The position numbers and the translations under genes are program-made. From JAGPUQ01 sp947084925 (lineage in GTDB: Bacteria; Pseudomonadota; Gammaproteobacteria; Pseudomonadales; Porticoccaceae), in contig CAMTUJ010000005.1 of the NCBI GenBank assembly GCA_947084925.1, positions 1-64,000 on the forward strand: DNA of 64,000 nucleotides, read 5' to 3'. Each line of letters begins with the position of its first letter. Positions within the stretch are counted from its first letter, which is position 1. Positions 1 to 8,246 of this stretch are shown here, one piece after another. The notes beneath the pieces are model-generated. The model was not told the DNA's origin, did no database searches, and saw only the letters and a list, made by a program, of their open reading frames with translations.

Positions 1-822
1 AGATGGTTGAGCGCGAGGAAACTGCGATCAAGTTTTTCATAGCGCACCAGCAGCTTGCGAAAACGATTGAACCAACTATGACAGACCTCGACAACCCAAC
101 GGCGGGCTTTCTTTCCGGGATGCCGTTGCTTGGCCTTCTTCGCTTGCGTGCGACTGGCTACATGCGGAATGTAGCCATGACGCTCAATGATCTCCAGAGC
201 GGGCTGTCCGCGATATCCGGCATCAAGACACAAATGCTTGGAGCGACGCTCGGCCGGCACCTTGCGCTTGACCATGATGGCCGACAGGACGGCGTCGAGT
301 TGGGTAACGTCATGCCGGTTCGCTCCGGTTACGACGAACGACAAGGGGACGCCACGGCCGTCGACCAGCAGGTGACGCTTGCTCCCATTTTTTCCCCCGG
401 TCAGTCGGGTTGGGCCCGACCCGCTCTTGTGCCAGTGGCGCCTTGAATATGGCCCCATCAATACTGTGCCATCGCCAGGCGATACCTTCCATCTGGTCGT
501 ATTCCGCCAACCCTGCCGCCCAAATCGCCTCGAACACGCCGGCACGCTCCCATTCCAGAAACCGCTTGTGGATCGCACTGGCGCTACCGAAGCGTTCTTT
601 CGGCAACGCTTTCCACTGGCAACCCGTCCGCAACACATACACAATCGCCTCGAACACCAGTCGCGCCGGCTTCGGTTTGCGCCCACCACCGGCCTTACGC
701 GTATACCCCTTGTCCGCCGGCCGTTCCCGGACTGGCACCAAGGGTTCGACTCTCGCCCAGAAATCATCGGTTACCACCCATGACGCCACGCGCTTCTTTG
801 CTGCCGGCCTCTCTGTCGCCAT
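1..822 (-). mobile_element. IS5-family transposase, two reading frames, 3' end beyond window
   Basis: DDE transposase of an IS5-family (IS427-like) element, read leftwards and cut by the window start. The first frame starts at ATG 822, just downstream of a GGGAGG ribosome site on the minus strand, and carries the DUF4096-like N-terminus and the first catalytic Asp (HSIDGAIFK). Near 391-396 the minus strand reads GGGAAAAAATGGG. Loss of one A, or +1 slippage, joins it to the second frame, which continues GKNGSKRHLLVDGRG, LDAGYRGQP (second Asp) and WFNRFRKLLVRYEK (catalytic Glu) with no stop before base 1. Two-frame layout with an A-run slip is normal for this group. The terminal repeat on the right was not identified. 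The family call is firm; whether the element is active cannot be judged. Confidence 0.85.
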
Positions 823-900
823 CCCAACCTCCCGCGCCGCGTCACAGGCGGCTCGGGAAAGCATTATATATTATTTACGGATAAGTTCTAAGCAGGCTAA

Positions 901-930
901 GGGGTCGGGGCTCTCATCGTAACATTCGAT
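901..930 (+). repeat. Direct repeat, left copy
   Basis: Thirty bases beginning GGGGTC and ending ACATTCGAT match the segment at 1638-1667 without gaps at 24 of 30 positions; five of the six differences are transitions. The two copies bracket the toxin-antitoxin pair at 969-1567 and the right copy ends at the damaged start of brnT. It may be the scar of a mobile unit that carried the toxin-antitoxin pair, but no transposase gene lies between the copies. Confidence 0.6.
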
Positions 931-968
931 TTTCACGATCTATGGGGTCCGACCACCTCAATACTGGT

Positions 969-1268
969 TCAGACCGGCTGCGCAGTGAACTTGACGCCCA
1001 GCGCACGAGCAACTTTGATCACTGTTTCGAAGCGGGGCTTTGCGCCAGGCGCGAGGGCTTTGTAAAGGCTCTCGCGGCCGAGACCGGCATCTTTCGCCAC
1101 CTGCGCCATACCTTTAGCGCGTGCCACGTCACCCAGCGCAAGAAGAAGCAAATCAGGGTCGTTGGCTTCCAGCACTGCGGTCACGTATTCGGCGATGGCT
1201 TCATCGTCGTCCAGGTACCGAGCTGCATCAAACGCGACAAGCTTGAGTGGCGCTTTGGCTTTAGTCAT
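969..1268 (-). CDS. HTH antitoxin, putative addiction-module antidote
   Basis: A 99-residue protein of the 'putative addiction module antidote' family (HigA-like helix-turn-helix). The N-terminal third (KLVAFDAARYLDDDEAIAEY) is the typical toxin-binding segment. Residues about 50-95 (GDVARAKGMAQVAKDAGLG, RESLYKAL, PRFETVIKVARALGV) form the Xre-like DNA-binding fold. It should neutralise the toxin encoded just upstream and repress their common promoter. Its ATG overlaps the toxin stop by four bases (ATGA at 1265-1268), so the two are translationally coupled, toxin first, as usual for this family. High confidence. Confidence 0.92.
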   Translation of the reverse strand: MTKAKAPLKLVAFDAARYLDDDEAIAEYVTAVLEANDPDLLLLALGDVARAKGMAQVAKDAGLGRESLYKALAPGAKPRFETVIKVARALGVKFTAQPV

Positions 1269-1567
1269 AAATCATCTCCAAGTTCAGCAGCGAGCTGCAA
1301 TGCGCGGCGAATGTCCCGCTTCTGGGTTGACTTATCACCGGCGTTCAGCATCACGACGATGATTCGACCCCTGCGGACAAAGTACAGCCTGTATCCAGGC
1401 CCATAGTGCACCCGCATTTCCGACACATCGCCTTCGATGGGCTGCCAATCGCCAAGGCTGCCCGCCTCCGCCTGGCGTAGGCGGGCAGCGATGCGAATCT
1501 GAGCGCGCTTGTCTTTGAGGTCATCAAGCCACGCGACGAATTCTTCTGTCTGGCACACCGTGTACAT
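1265..1567 (-). CDS. RelE/HigB-type toxin (Gp49-like)
   Basis: A 100-residue toxin of the RelE/ParE superfamily, phage-derived Gp49-like subgroup, which as a family cleaves mRNA at the ribosome. Recognisable stretches are FVAWLDDLKDKRAQIRI, the central G-D-(V)-SEMRVHYGPGYRLYF block and the terminal VVMLNAGDKSTQKRDI helix start. I start at ATG 1567, which gives the family's usual length; the frame stays open upstream to 1951 but that part has no family similarity and runs through a repeat and through brnT. It overlaps the antitoxin by four bases. Confidence 0.92.
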   Translation of the reverse strand: MYTVCQTEEFVAWLDDLKDKRAQIRIAARLRQAEAGSLGDWQPIEGDVSEMRVHYGPGYRLYFVRRGRIIVVMLNAGDKSTQKRDIRRALQLAAELGDDL

Positions 1568-1637
1568 TCGGCAAATGTATCCACACGGACACAGGACGTC
1601 AAGTGAGAGGCTAATTGTCTCGCGCTTGCAAAATTCA

Positions 1638-1667
1638 GGGGTCAAGTCTCTTGTCGTAGCATTCGAT
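1638..1667 (+). repeat. Direct repeat, right copy, abutting truncated brnT
   Basis: Partner of 901-930 (24/30 identical). It ends 14 bases before the first available brnT start codon and occupies the place where the 5' end of brnT should be, so it marks a junction. Confidence 0.6.
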
Positions 1668-1681
1668 CCCGGATCGGCTGG

Positions 1682-1924
1682 ATGCGCCACCCGAGCGGGG
1701 AGCTTGACTTTGAAGACGCCGCGCTGGTCTTCGCCGGCCCGTATTTTGATGTCGAGGACATTCGCAAGGAGTACGGCGAGCGGCGCTTCATCTGCTTCGG
1801 CTTCCTCCGCAAGCGATTGGTGGTGATCGGCTACACGCCGCGTGGCGCGGATCGCCATGTCTTCAGCATGAGGAAAGCCAATGACCGCGAACAAGCGCGC
1901 ATCGTCCCGCTCCTTGGGCTCTGA
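1682..1924 (+). CDS. brnT: BrnT-family toxin, N-terminus shortened
   Basis: BrnT (DUF497) ribonuclease toxin of the BrnT/BrnA type II system. Typical features are DFEDAALVFAGP, the E-x-R stretch (EYGERRFICFGFL), RLVVIGYTPRG and a C-terminal FSMRKAN-ERE-like helix (SMRKANDREQAR). The family normally begins 12-18 residues earlier with an F-D-P-x-K segment. Here an FDP triplet occurs upstream (1662-1670) but in another frame, and the repeat ends at 1667. Translation could still begin at ATG 1682 (80 aa), with no clear ribosome site. It overlaps brnA by 44 bases. Probably weakened or silent. Confidence 0.8.
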   Translation: MRHPSGELDFEDAALVFAGPYFDVEDIRKEYGERRFICFGFLRKRLVVIGYTPRGADRHVFSMRKANDREQARIVPLLGL

Positions 1925-2162
1925 CATGGCGCGCGTCAAAGCGCATGTCATTCAGCCGCACGAGTACGACGAACTTCCCGAACTAACCGACGAGATGCTG
2001 GCGCGCGGCAAAGTGAACAAGGGCGGCCGCCCGCGTTCGGCGAACCCTCGAATACCTATCTCCATCCGCCTGCCCGAGGATGTGATTCAAAAATGGCGGG
2101 CAACCGGGCCTGGCTGGCAAACGCGAATGGCCGACCAGCTTGCCAAGGTTCCTCCGAGGTGA
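1881..2162 (+). CDS. brnA: BrnA-family antitoxin
   Basis: BrnA antitoxin, 93 residues, ribbon-helix-helix-like. The conserved core HVIQPHEYDELPELTDEML, GGRPRSANPRIPISIRLP and KWRATGPGWQTRMADQL is intact. Within the family this protein binds BrnT and represses the operon. The start at 1881 overlaps brnT as is usual; a shorter start at 1926 (MARVKAH) is possible. Even with brnT damaged, the antitoxin reading frame is complete. Confidence 0.9.
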   Translation: MTANKRASSRSLGSDMARVKAHVIQPHEYDELPELTDEMLARGKVNKGGRPRSANPRIPISIRLPEDVIQKWRATGPGWQTRMADQLAKVPPR

Positions 2163-2207
2163 CACCCATGCCCCGTCGGCGCAAGTCCGCCCCACGACTG
2201 TGGACGC

Positions 2208-2735
2208 TCACCACATCAGATCATCCGGCACCGGGTAATCGGCGTAGGGATCGGTTTCCGGCTTTTCCTGCGGCGCGGACTGCGCATTGAGCACCACCAC
2301 GCAGCCCGGATCACGCTGGACGATTTTCTCGGCGGTCGCCGCTGGCACCAGTTCATAGGCCTGGTCGAATCTGACCACCGCCAGAACGCCGTTGATCACC
2401 TGGGAACGCTGCGCCTTGTGCATTGTGATTTTCTTTATCTTGCCAGCGTCGACGAACTGAAAGGTGCTGTCGCCTCCGCTGCGCGCCAGCCGCTGGGTCT
2501 CGATCAACTGGCGGATCTGGGCGGCCTGGGCTTTGCGCTCCCGCTCCGCCACCTGTTCGCGATTGCGGTCGCGGTCGCTTTCCGCCTTTTGCTGCTGGGC
2601 CTGGCGCGCCTGTTCGGCCACGACGTCCGGCGCGTTGCCGCGCTGCGCCTGCCGCTTTTCCTTGGTCGCTTTCTTGATCTGGTGGGGCTTGACCAGGCCC
2701 GCCTTGAGCAACTGGTCTTGCAGGGGATTGGCCAT
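2208..2735 (-). CDS. DUF2058 domain-containing protein (YaiL-like)
   Basis: A 175-residue protein of the DUF2058 family, nucleoprotein/polynucleotide-associated YaiL-like, of unknown function. The conserved start MANPLQDQLLKAGLV is followed by a long charged helix (residues about 20-85, rich in Q, R, K, E and A, probably coiled coil) and a compact C-terminal part with FQFVDAGKIKKI and VVRFDQAYELVPA. I chose ATG 2735 because MANPLQDQLL is the family's usual N-terminus; the frame continues to 2837 without similarity. Convergent with brnA and read as a single gene. Confidence 0.9.
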   Translation of the reverse strand: MANPLQDQLLKAGLVKPHQIKKATKEKRQAQRGNAPDVVAEQARQAQQQKAESDRDRNREQVAERERKAQAAQIRQLIETQRLARSGGDSTFQFVDAGKIKKITMHKAQRSQVINGVLAVVRFDQAYELVPAATAEKIVQRDPGCVVVLNAQSAPQEKPETDPYADYPVPDDLMW

Positions 2736-3014
2736 GGTCGTCACGCCCGATGAATGAAGTGGTCCGGCAACCCGCGCGCTGCCGGCTGAACGAACCGGAA
2801 CGCGGAGTGCCGTCATGAGCGGCGCATAGTGCCCCATTTGCGCGGGCGATGGGTAGGGGAAACGGGCTTCATCAGTGCCGGCAGGACGGCGTAAATCGCG
2901 TTACGCTACGTGCTTCCCGGGCACGCTCGGTCGATAACCGCGGACGGAAACGACCGCCTGGCGGCCGTCGCGGCCCATCAACCGTTCGCCATTCAACCCA
3001 TCGCGGAGAACTGT

Positions 3015-3878
3015 ATGAGCACTCAGGCAACCAACGCGGATCAGATCGCCTTCTGGAATGCCAAGGCCGGCAGCAAGTGGGTCGAGTACCAGACGCAGCT
3101 CGACCGGCAGATCGGCGTGCTGGGCGACGCCATGCTGCGGGCAGCGGAGCTTGGCGCTGGTCATCGGGTGCTGGATGTTGGTTGCGGCTGTGGCGCCACC
3201 GCCTTGCAGGCGGCCGTTAATGTGGGCGTCTCCGGGACTGTCACCGGCGTCGATGTGTCCGCGCCCATGCTCGCACGGGCGCGGGCGCGGGCCAGTCAGG
3301 GCGGCTTGAGTCAGGTGCATTTTGTGGAAGCCGATGTCCAGACGGATGCGCTCGGCGCGGCGCTGTACGACCGCGTCATCTCCCGGTTTGGAGTGATGTT
3401 CTTTACCGATCCGGTGGCTGCGTTCCGGAATATCCGCGCGGCGATGGCGCCGGGGGGACGACTCGCATTCGTGTGCTGGCGCGGCGCCGACGAAAACCCC
3501 TGGATGAGCGAACCTGTCAACGCGGCCGCCCGCCATGTCACCCTGCCACCGGCCCCGCCGGCGGATGCCCCCGGCCCCATGGCCTTCGCGGATCCGGAGC
3601 GGGTGCGGCGCATACTCCACGAAGCCGGCTTGAGCCGCATCGACATACAGAAACACAACGCGCCCTGTGTGATTGGTGGCGGCAGCGACCTCGACACCTG
3701 CGTCGATTTCCTGTTCAACGTCGGTCCCCTGAGTCGCGCGCTGATGAGCGCGGATTTCAACGAACAGAGCAAGGCGGCGATTCGCGTATCCGTTTGCGAT
3801 GTCCTGCGGCCCTACCTGACACCCACCGGCGTGGTGATGCCCTGCGCGGTGTGGATCGTGACCGCCAGCAACGCTTGA
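3015..3878 (+). CDS. Class I SAM-dependent methyltransferase
   Basis: A 287-residue Rossmann-fold methyltransferase. The SAM-binding glycine motif is VLDVGCGCGATALQ (residues about 52-65), then an acidic strand end (TGVDVSAPML), the motif-II region (YDRVISRFGVMFF) and post-II GGRLAFVCWRG. N-terminal IAFWNAKAGSKWVEYQ is shared with UbiE/Methyltransf_11-type proteins that act on small molecules. GGAG at 3005-3008 precedes ATG 3015. The substrate is unknown and the gene stands alone. Confidence 0.88.
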   Translation: MSTQATNADQIAFWNAKAGSKWVEYQTQLDRQIGVLGDAMLRAAELGAGHRVLDVGCGCGATALQAAVNVGVSGTVTGVDVSAPMLARARARASQGGLSQVHFVEADVQTDALGAALYDRVISRFGVMFFTDPVAAFRNIRAAMAPGGRLAFVCWRGADENPWMSEPVNAAARHVTLPPAPPADAPGPMAFADPERVRRILHEAGLSRIDIQKHNAPCVIGGGSDLDTCVDFLFNVGPLSRALMSADFNEQSKAAIRVSVCDVLRPYLTPTGVVMPCAVWIVTASNA

Positions 3879-4009
3879 ATCGACGCCGCATTTTGCCAAC
3901 AATCATTCTTCGCAATACTGGTTCAGGCCGCGCGTGATTCGCTGTGCTTGCCCGATCCGCGCATGGATGGCGGATCTGTCCCAACCATTCCAACCCGTCG
4001 GAGCCCGCC

Positions 4010-4636
4010 ATGGGTCAGCAGTACAGCCAGTTGTCCGAACAACATATCCGGTTCATCGCTGAACAGCGGATTTTCTTTGTCGGCACCGCCACTGCCGACA
4101 GTCGCGTGAGCGTTTCCCCCAAGGGCATGGATTCGTTGCGCGTTCTCGATCCCGGGCGCGTCGTCTGGCTGAACGTCACGGGCAGTGGCAACGAGACCTC
4201 GGCCCACATCCAGCAGAACCCCCGCATGACCATCATGTTTTGTGCGTTTGACGGCGATCCCGTGATCATGCGGCTCTACGGCACCGCGAAAGTGATTCAT
4301 AACGGCGATCCGGAATGGGCTGAATTGTTGCCGCTGTTCAAACCCTTGCCGGGCGCGCGGCAACTGTTCGACGTGGCCATCGATCTGGTGCAGACGTCCT
4401 GCGGGATGGCGGTACCCCGTTACGCGCTGGTGGAAGATCGAGAGCTGCTGAACGACTGGGCAGTGAAGAAGGGCCAGGACGGCATCGAGCGGTACTGGGC
4501 GGAGAAAAACCAGAGCACCATCGACGGCATTCCGACCAACATTATCTCGAAAACGATTGTCGCGAAAACGATTGCCGCCAAAACAGTTGCCGCGAAAACG
4601 CCTGCCGGCAGCACTGGTCAATCCGGCGGTTCATAG
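4010..4636 (+). CDS. Pyridoxamine 5'-phosphate oxidase-family protein
   Basis: A split-barrel flavoprotein of the PNPOx-like family, 208 residues. The FMN-binding barrel occupies residues about 5-125: FFVGTATADSRVSVSPKG, then DPGRVVWLNVTGSGNETSAHI, then RMTIMFCAFDGDPVIMRLYG. Family members are small oxidoreductases or flavin carriers, and the substrate cannot be told. After the usual end the chain carries a pentapeptide repeat (KTIVA, KTIAA, KTVAA, KTPAG) encoded by four tandem 15-base units, a likely late expansion. The start is ATG 4010; the open frame upstream to 3944 lacks similarity. Confidence 0.87.
   Translation: MGQQYSQLSEQHIRFIAEQRIFFVGTATADSRVSVSPKGMDSLRVLDPGRVVWLNVTGSGNETSAHIQQNPRMTIMFCAFDGDPVIMRLYGTAKVIHNGDPEWAELLPLFKPLPGARQLFDVAIDLVQTSCGMAVPRYALVEDRELLNDWAVKKGQDGIERYWAEKNQSTIDGIPTNIISKTIVAKTIAAKTVAAKTPAGSTGQSGGS
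4550..4609 (+). repeat. 15-bp tandem repeat, 4 units, in frame
   Basis: Four imperfect copies of a 15-base unit (AAAACGATTGCCGCx) at 4550, 4565, 4580 and 4595 within the 3' end of the PNPOx-like gene. Each adds five residues, so copy-number change keeps the frame. Confidence 0.85.
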
Positions 4637-4696
4637 CCGCGCGCGCTGGCCAGGACGCGGCCCCACACTGAACGAACCTGCAAACCGGAAAATTGG

Positions 4697-4847
4697 GGAT
4701 GCTCTGAATAACCGCGTAATCGTCGTTCCCGCGCAGAGCCCGCCGTCGCGAAGTGCCCGCCCCCGCGAAGGCGGGGGCGGGCACCCTGAAATATCAGAGC
4801 CCTCTGGATGCCCGCTTCCGCGGGCATGGCGGTTATTCAGAGTATCC
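4697..4847. repeat. MITE copy 1 (151 bp, expanded)
   Basis: Non-coding element with inverted ends GGATGCTCTGAATAACC (left) and the reverse complement of GGATACTCTGAATAACC (right), flanked by TTGG (left, degenerate) and TTAG (right), read as a 4-bp YTAR target duplication. Internally it has GC-rich hairpins, including GCCCGCCCCCGC/GCGGGGGCGGGC, an extra stem absent from the 111-bp copies. The right flank supplies the TAA stop of the adjacent minus-strand ATP-grasp gene. Confidence 0.85.
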
Positions 4848-5993
4848 TTAGCTGACAAATCCGTTGACGTAGGCCTTCAGCAGCCTCGGATCATCCCAGG
4901 GCACATCGTGATAGCCCTGCGTCAAATACTGACTGTGCGGATCGCGCAGCCATTCGTTCGGAAACAGCGCGACGGTTTCCGGATGGTCCACGAGCACCTG
5001 CCGTTCGTAAGCAACTCCGGAAAGCCGGCACCAGAGCGCGCGGCAGAGATCGCGGCCGAACAGCCGCGCGACCGTGCAGGGCGGCGTCGGACGCGGATTG
5101 AGTTCGATAAAATAGGCCGCGTTAGTCTCGTGTTCGATGATGAAGTTGGCGGCGCTGAAGCCACTGCTGCCACTCCGGCGCAACAGGGCTCGGGTGGCCT
5201 GCTCCGCCTCCGGGTTGTCGACCCGGCGCAGAACACTGCTCGGACCCATCGGCGCCGGGTGGGTAAGGTGCTTGAGCAGGGTCACGGTCTCCAGTACCTG
5301 GCCCGATACGGCCACGCTGGACTGCGACGCCACAACACCCTGGATGTACTGCTGCACCAGAAGCCGCTGGCCCCCGTCGTTGCCGCCGAGATCCTGGTAG
5401 GCAGCGCTGGCCTCGGCCGCCGTCGCACAGATCCTCACCGCGTTGCCGGCATGGCCGTACTCGCCCTTGAGCACCAAGGGATAGCCGTGTTCGTCGCCAA
5501 ACTCCGTTACGTCATCCTGACGATTCGCCAACACCTGCTTCGGCACGCGCAAACCAAGCTCCTCCGCGACGGCTTTCGTCTCGATCTTGCTCAGCATGGC
5601 CCGGTGAAACGCGGGATCGCCCAGCGAGCGCCTGACCAGCTCCACCACATCGGCAAAGCGTTTATCGACCTGCCCGTTGGCGTCCGCGTCGATGATATTG
5701 TGGAAAAAGCGCACGGCGAGTTCGCAGGCGGGGATCAGCAACACCGGCTGATATTGCCGCACCGAAGCCGCCAGACCGGGAAACGCGCTGCCACTGGTCG
5801 GCGCCGTATAGGCATATTCGTTGTAGCGGGTGTTCGACAGATAACTTTCGGGATGGCAGTAGGAAGCGACACTGAATCCCGCTTGGGTAAGCACCGCCGG
5901 AAGGCGCGCCGCGCCGAGCCAGTTGGGCGAAAGCAGCACGACCATGACGCGCAGGCGGGAAGTAGCAGGTTCGTCGGCCATCGTCGGGTCCAT
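4848..5993 (-). CDS. ATP-grasp domain protein
   Basis: A protein of about 381 residues with a pre-ATP-grasp Rossmann-like N-terminus (VMVVLLSPNWLGAARLPAVL) and an ATP-grasp core: YPLVLKGEYGHAGNAV (nucleotide-binding Lys and loop), LLVQQYIQGVVASQS, then FSAANFIIEHETNAAYFIELNPRP with the Mg-binding E and N. Family members ligate a carboxylate to an amine or thiol; the substrate is not predictable. Starts at 5993 (MDPTMAD) or 5981 are possible. The stop codon lies within the CTAA target site of MITE copy 1. It is divergent from the TPR gene at 6125. Confidence 0.85.
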   Translation of the reverse strand: MDPTMADEPATSRLRVMVVLLSPNWLGAARLPAVLTQAGFSVASYCHPESYLSNTRYNEYAYTAPTSGSAFPGLAASVRQYQPVLLIPACELAVRFFHNIIDADANGQVDKRFADVVELVRRSLGDPAFHRAMLSKIETKAVAEELGLRVPKQVLANRQDDVTEFGDEHGYPLVLKGEYGHAGNAVRICATAAEASAAYQDLGGNDGGQRLLVQQYIQGVVASQSSVAVSGQVLETVTLLKHLTHPAPMGPSSVLRRVDNPEAEQATRALLRRSGSSGFSAANFIIEHETNAAYFIELNPRPTPPCTVARLFGRDLCRALWCRLSGVAYERQVLVDHPETVALFPNEWLRDPHSQYLTQGYHDVPWDDPRLLKAYVNGFVS

Positions 5994-6124
5994 CGGGAGG
6001 CGAGAATCGGGCCGGCATTGTATTGAGATGGCGCCGCACAACACAACCGACCGCGCGGTACCGGGGGCCGGCGGGCGGGAGCTTCTGCCACAATAGACGC
6101 CATCGACAACTGCGAGGTCACGGG

Positions 6125-8053
6125 ATGAGGCCAGGAATCTCCGACAAGCTCCAGCGGGCCGTGGACCTGCATCAGCAGGGCCGGATCGCGCAGGCGGCGG
6201 CTTTGTATCAGGAGATTTTGAAGGTCCAGCCCGGGCACTTCGATGCGCTGCATCTGCTGGGCGTGGCCAGGCTGCAAGGCGGCAATCCCGAAGCGGCGCT
6301 GGAATTGATCGGCCGGGCCATCCGCATCAACTCCCGCAATCCCGATGCCCTGACCAACCTCGGCAACGCGCTGCGCGAACTGGGCCGTCACGCACAGGCA
6401 CTGATCAGCCACGAGCGCGCACTCGCCATCCGACCGGACGCGCCGGAATCCCATTACAACCGCGCACTGACGTTGCAGGAATTGCATCGCCATGACGATG
6501 CCGTGGCCGGGTATGAACGCGCGCTCGCGCTGCGTCCCGGGTATATCGAAGCGCACTACAACCGCGGCGTGGTATTGCAGGACAACAAGCGCCCTGAGGA
6601 TGCCGCGCTGGCGTTTGCACGGTTGCTGGAGATCGCGCCCGATTGTCCCTACGCGGCGGGCAAACTGGGCTATGCGAAGTTACTGTGTTGCGACTGGCAT
6701 TCGTACCACGACGCGGTGGCCCGACTGATCGACGACGTCAACGCCGGCCGGCGCGTCTGCGATCCGTTTTCGTTCACCGCCATGTCGAACACGGCGGCGG
6801 CGCAACTTGCCTGCGCAACAACCTATGCCGCGGACAAATATCCGCCAGCAGCCATGCCCCTGTGGTCGGGCGAGCATTACCATCACGACAAAATCCGGGT
6901 TGCGTACCTGTCGGCGGATTTTCACGAACATGCCACCACACACCTGATGGCCGGACTGTTCGAGCATCACGATTCGGATCGCTTCGAGATCACGGCCATT
7001 TCGTTTGGCCCGGATCGCCAGGATTCCATGCGGAGTCGCCTGGTCGACGCATTTGATCATTTCATCGACGTGCGCGCCAAAACAGACCGCGAAGTCGCGC
7101 TGTTGCTGCGCGCGCTGGAAATCGATATCGCCGTTGATCTCAAAGGCTATACCCAGGGCGGCCGCACGGGAATTCTGGCCCGGCGCCCGGCACCGGTTCA
7201 GATCAACTATCTGGGCATGCCGGCCACCATGGGCGCGAGCTACATCGATTACATCATCGCGGATCCCCGGGTTATTCCGCCGGGCGACCATCCGCATTAC
7301 TCGGAGCAGATCCTGTACCTGCCGGACAGCTACCAGGTGACCGACGACCGTCGGCAAATCGATGCTCACACGCCCTCTCGCGCCGATCTCTCCCTGCCGG
7401 AACCGGGTTTCGTCTTTTGCTGCTTCAACAATAACTACAAGATCACGCCAGAGCTTTTCACAATCTGGATGCGGTTGTTGCACCAGGTATCGGGCAGCGT
7501 GCTCTGGTTGCTGGAGGACAACCCGGTCGCCACACGCAACCTGCGGACGGAGGCGCGGCTGCGCGGGATTGCGCCGGAGCGACTGGTGTTCGCGCCCCGT
7601 GTCTCCGCGGGGGCCCATCTCGCCCGCCACCGGCGCGCGGACCTGTTTCTCGATACCCTGCCCTACAACGCGCACACCACGGCGAGCGATGCACTGTGGG
7701 CGGGCTTGCCGGTGCTGACCTGCACGGGAGAAACCTTTGCGGGCCGGGTCGCCACCAGTTTGCTGGACGCGGTCGGCTTGCCCGAACTGATAACCCATGA
7801 TCTCGACAACTATGCGGCATTGGCCCTTGCGCTTGCCCGCCATCCCGAACGGCTGCGCGAAATCCGTACTCGCCTCGCGCGCAACCGCGGCACCTGTCCG
7901 CTCTTCGCCACGGACCGGTTTCGCCGCCATCTTGAATCCGCCTATATCGTCTTGCGCGAACGCAGTCAGCGCGGCGAAACGCCCGCCCCGTTCAGCGTGG
8001 TGCCGCAGCGCGCGACCCGAGCTTCTCCCGTCGATGTTCAAGCCTGCGGATGA
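6125..8053 (+). CDS. TPR protein with O-GlcNAc transferase (GT41/SPINDLY) domain
   Basis: A 642-residue fusion. Residues about 5-190 are five or six tetratricopeptide repeats (for example AAALYQEILKVQPGHFDALHLLGVARL). Residues about 255-625 are a GT41 glycosyltransferase: IRVAYLSADFHEHATTHLM, VDLKGYTQGGRTGI, FNNNYKITPELF, and the nucleotide-sugar motif DTLPYNAHTTASDALWAG followed by PVLTCTGETFAGRVA. Bacterial members resemble plant SPINDLY and add sugars to Ser/Thr of proteins, often surface or flagellar ones. No target is encoded alongside. Start ATG 6125 is where TPR similarity begins; the frame is open to 6023. Confidence 0.9.
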   Translation: MRPGISDKLQRAVDLHQQGRIAQAAALYQEILKVQPGHFDALHLLGVARLQGGNPEAALELIGRAIRINSRNPDALTNLGNALRELGRHAQALISHERALAIRPDAPESHYNRALTLQELHRHDDAVAGYERALALRPGYIEAHYNRGVVLQDNKRPEDAALAFARLLEIAPDCPYAAGKLGYAKLLCCDWHSYHDAVARLIDDVNAGRRVCDPFSFTAMSNTAAAQLACATTYAADKYPPAAMPLWSGEHYHHDKIRVAYLSADFHEHATTHLMAGLFEHHDSDRFEITAISFGPDRQDSMRSRLVDAFDHFIDVRAKTDREVALLLRALEIDIAVDLKGYTQGGRTGILARRPAPVQINYLGMPATMGASYIDYIIADPRVIPPGDHPHYSEQILYLPDSYQVTDDRRQIDAHTPSRADLSLPEPGFVFCCFNNNYKITPELFTIWMRLLHQVSGSVLWLLEDNPVATRNLRTEARLRGIAPERLVFAPRVSAGAHLARHRRADLFLDTLPYNAHTTASDALWAGLPVLTCTGETFAGRVATSLLDAVGLPELITHDLDNYAALALALARHPERLREIRTRLARNRGTCPLFATDRFRRHLESAYIVLRERSQRGETPAPFSVVPQRATRASPVDVQACG

Positions 8054-8246
8054 CGCTCGTGCCGCCCGCCATGGAGCGCGCGCATTTTTCATTCAGCGCG
8101 AATCAGCGATTCCGCACCAAGCTTCAGACACTTTCGCCGTACGCAACGCCCCGACACGTTCTACAATTCCCGCACCGGCCATATCCGCCCGTCGCGCTGC
8201 CACAAAAGTACGCGGGAGCGTCTGACACCCACGGGGAGATCGCCTG

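Noticed and set aside
1568..1951. N-terminal extension of the RelE-type toxin frame
   Set aside because: Runs antisense through brnT and a repeat; the toxin family begins at residue MYTV (1567).
4697..4847. CRISPR-like or tRNA structure in the GC-rich palindromes
   Set aside because: The hairpins belong to a three-copy MITE with inverted ends and target duplications, not to spaced repeats or a cloverleaf.
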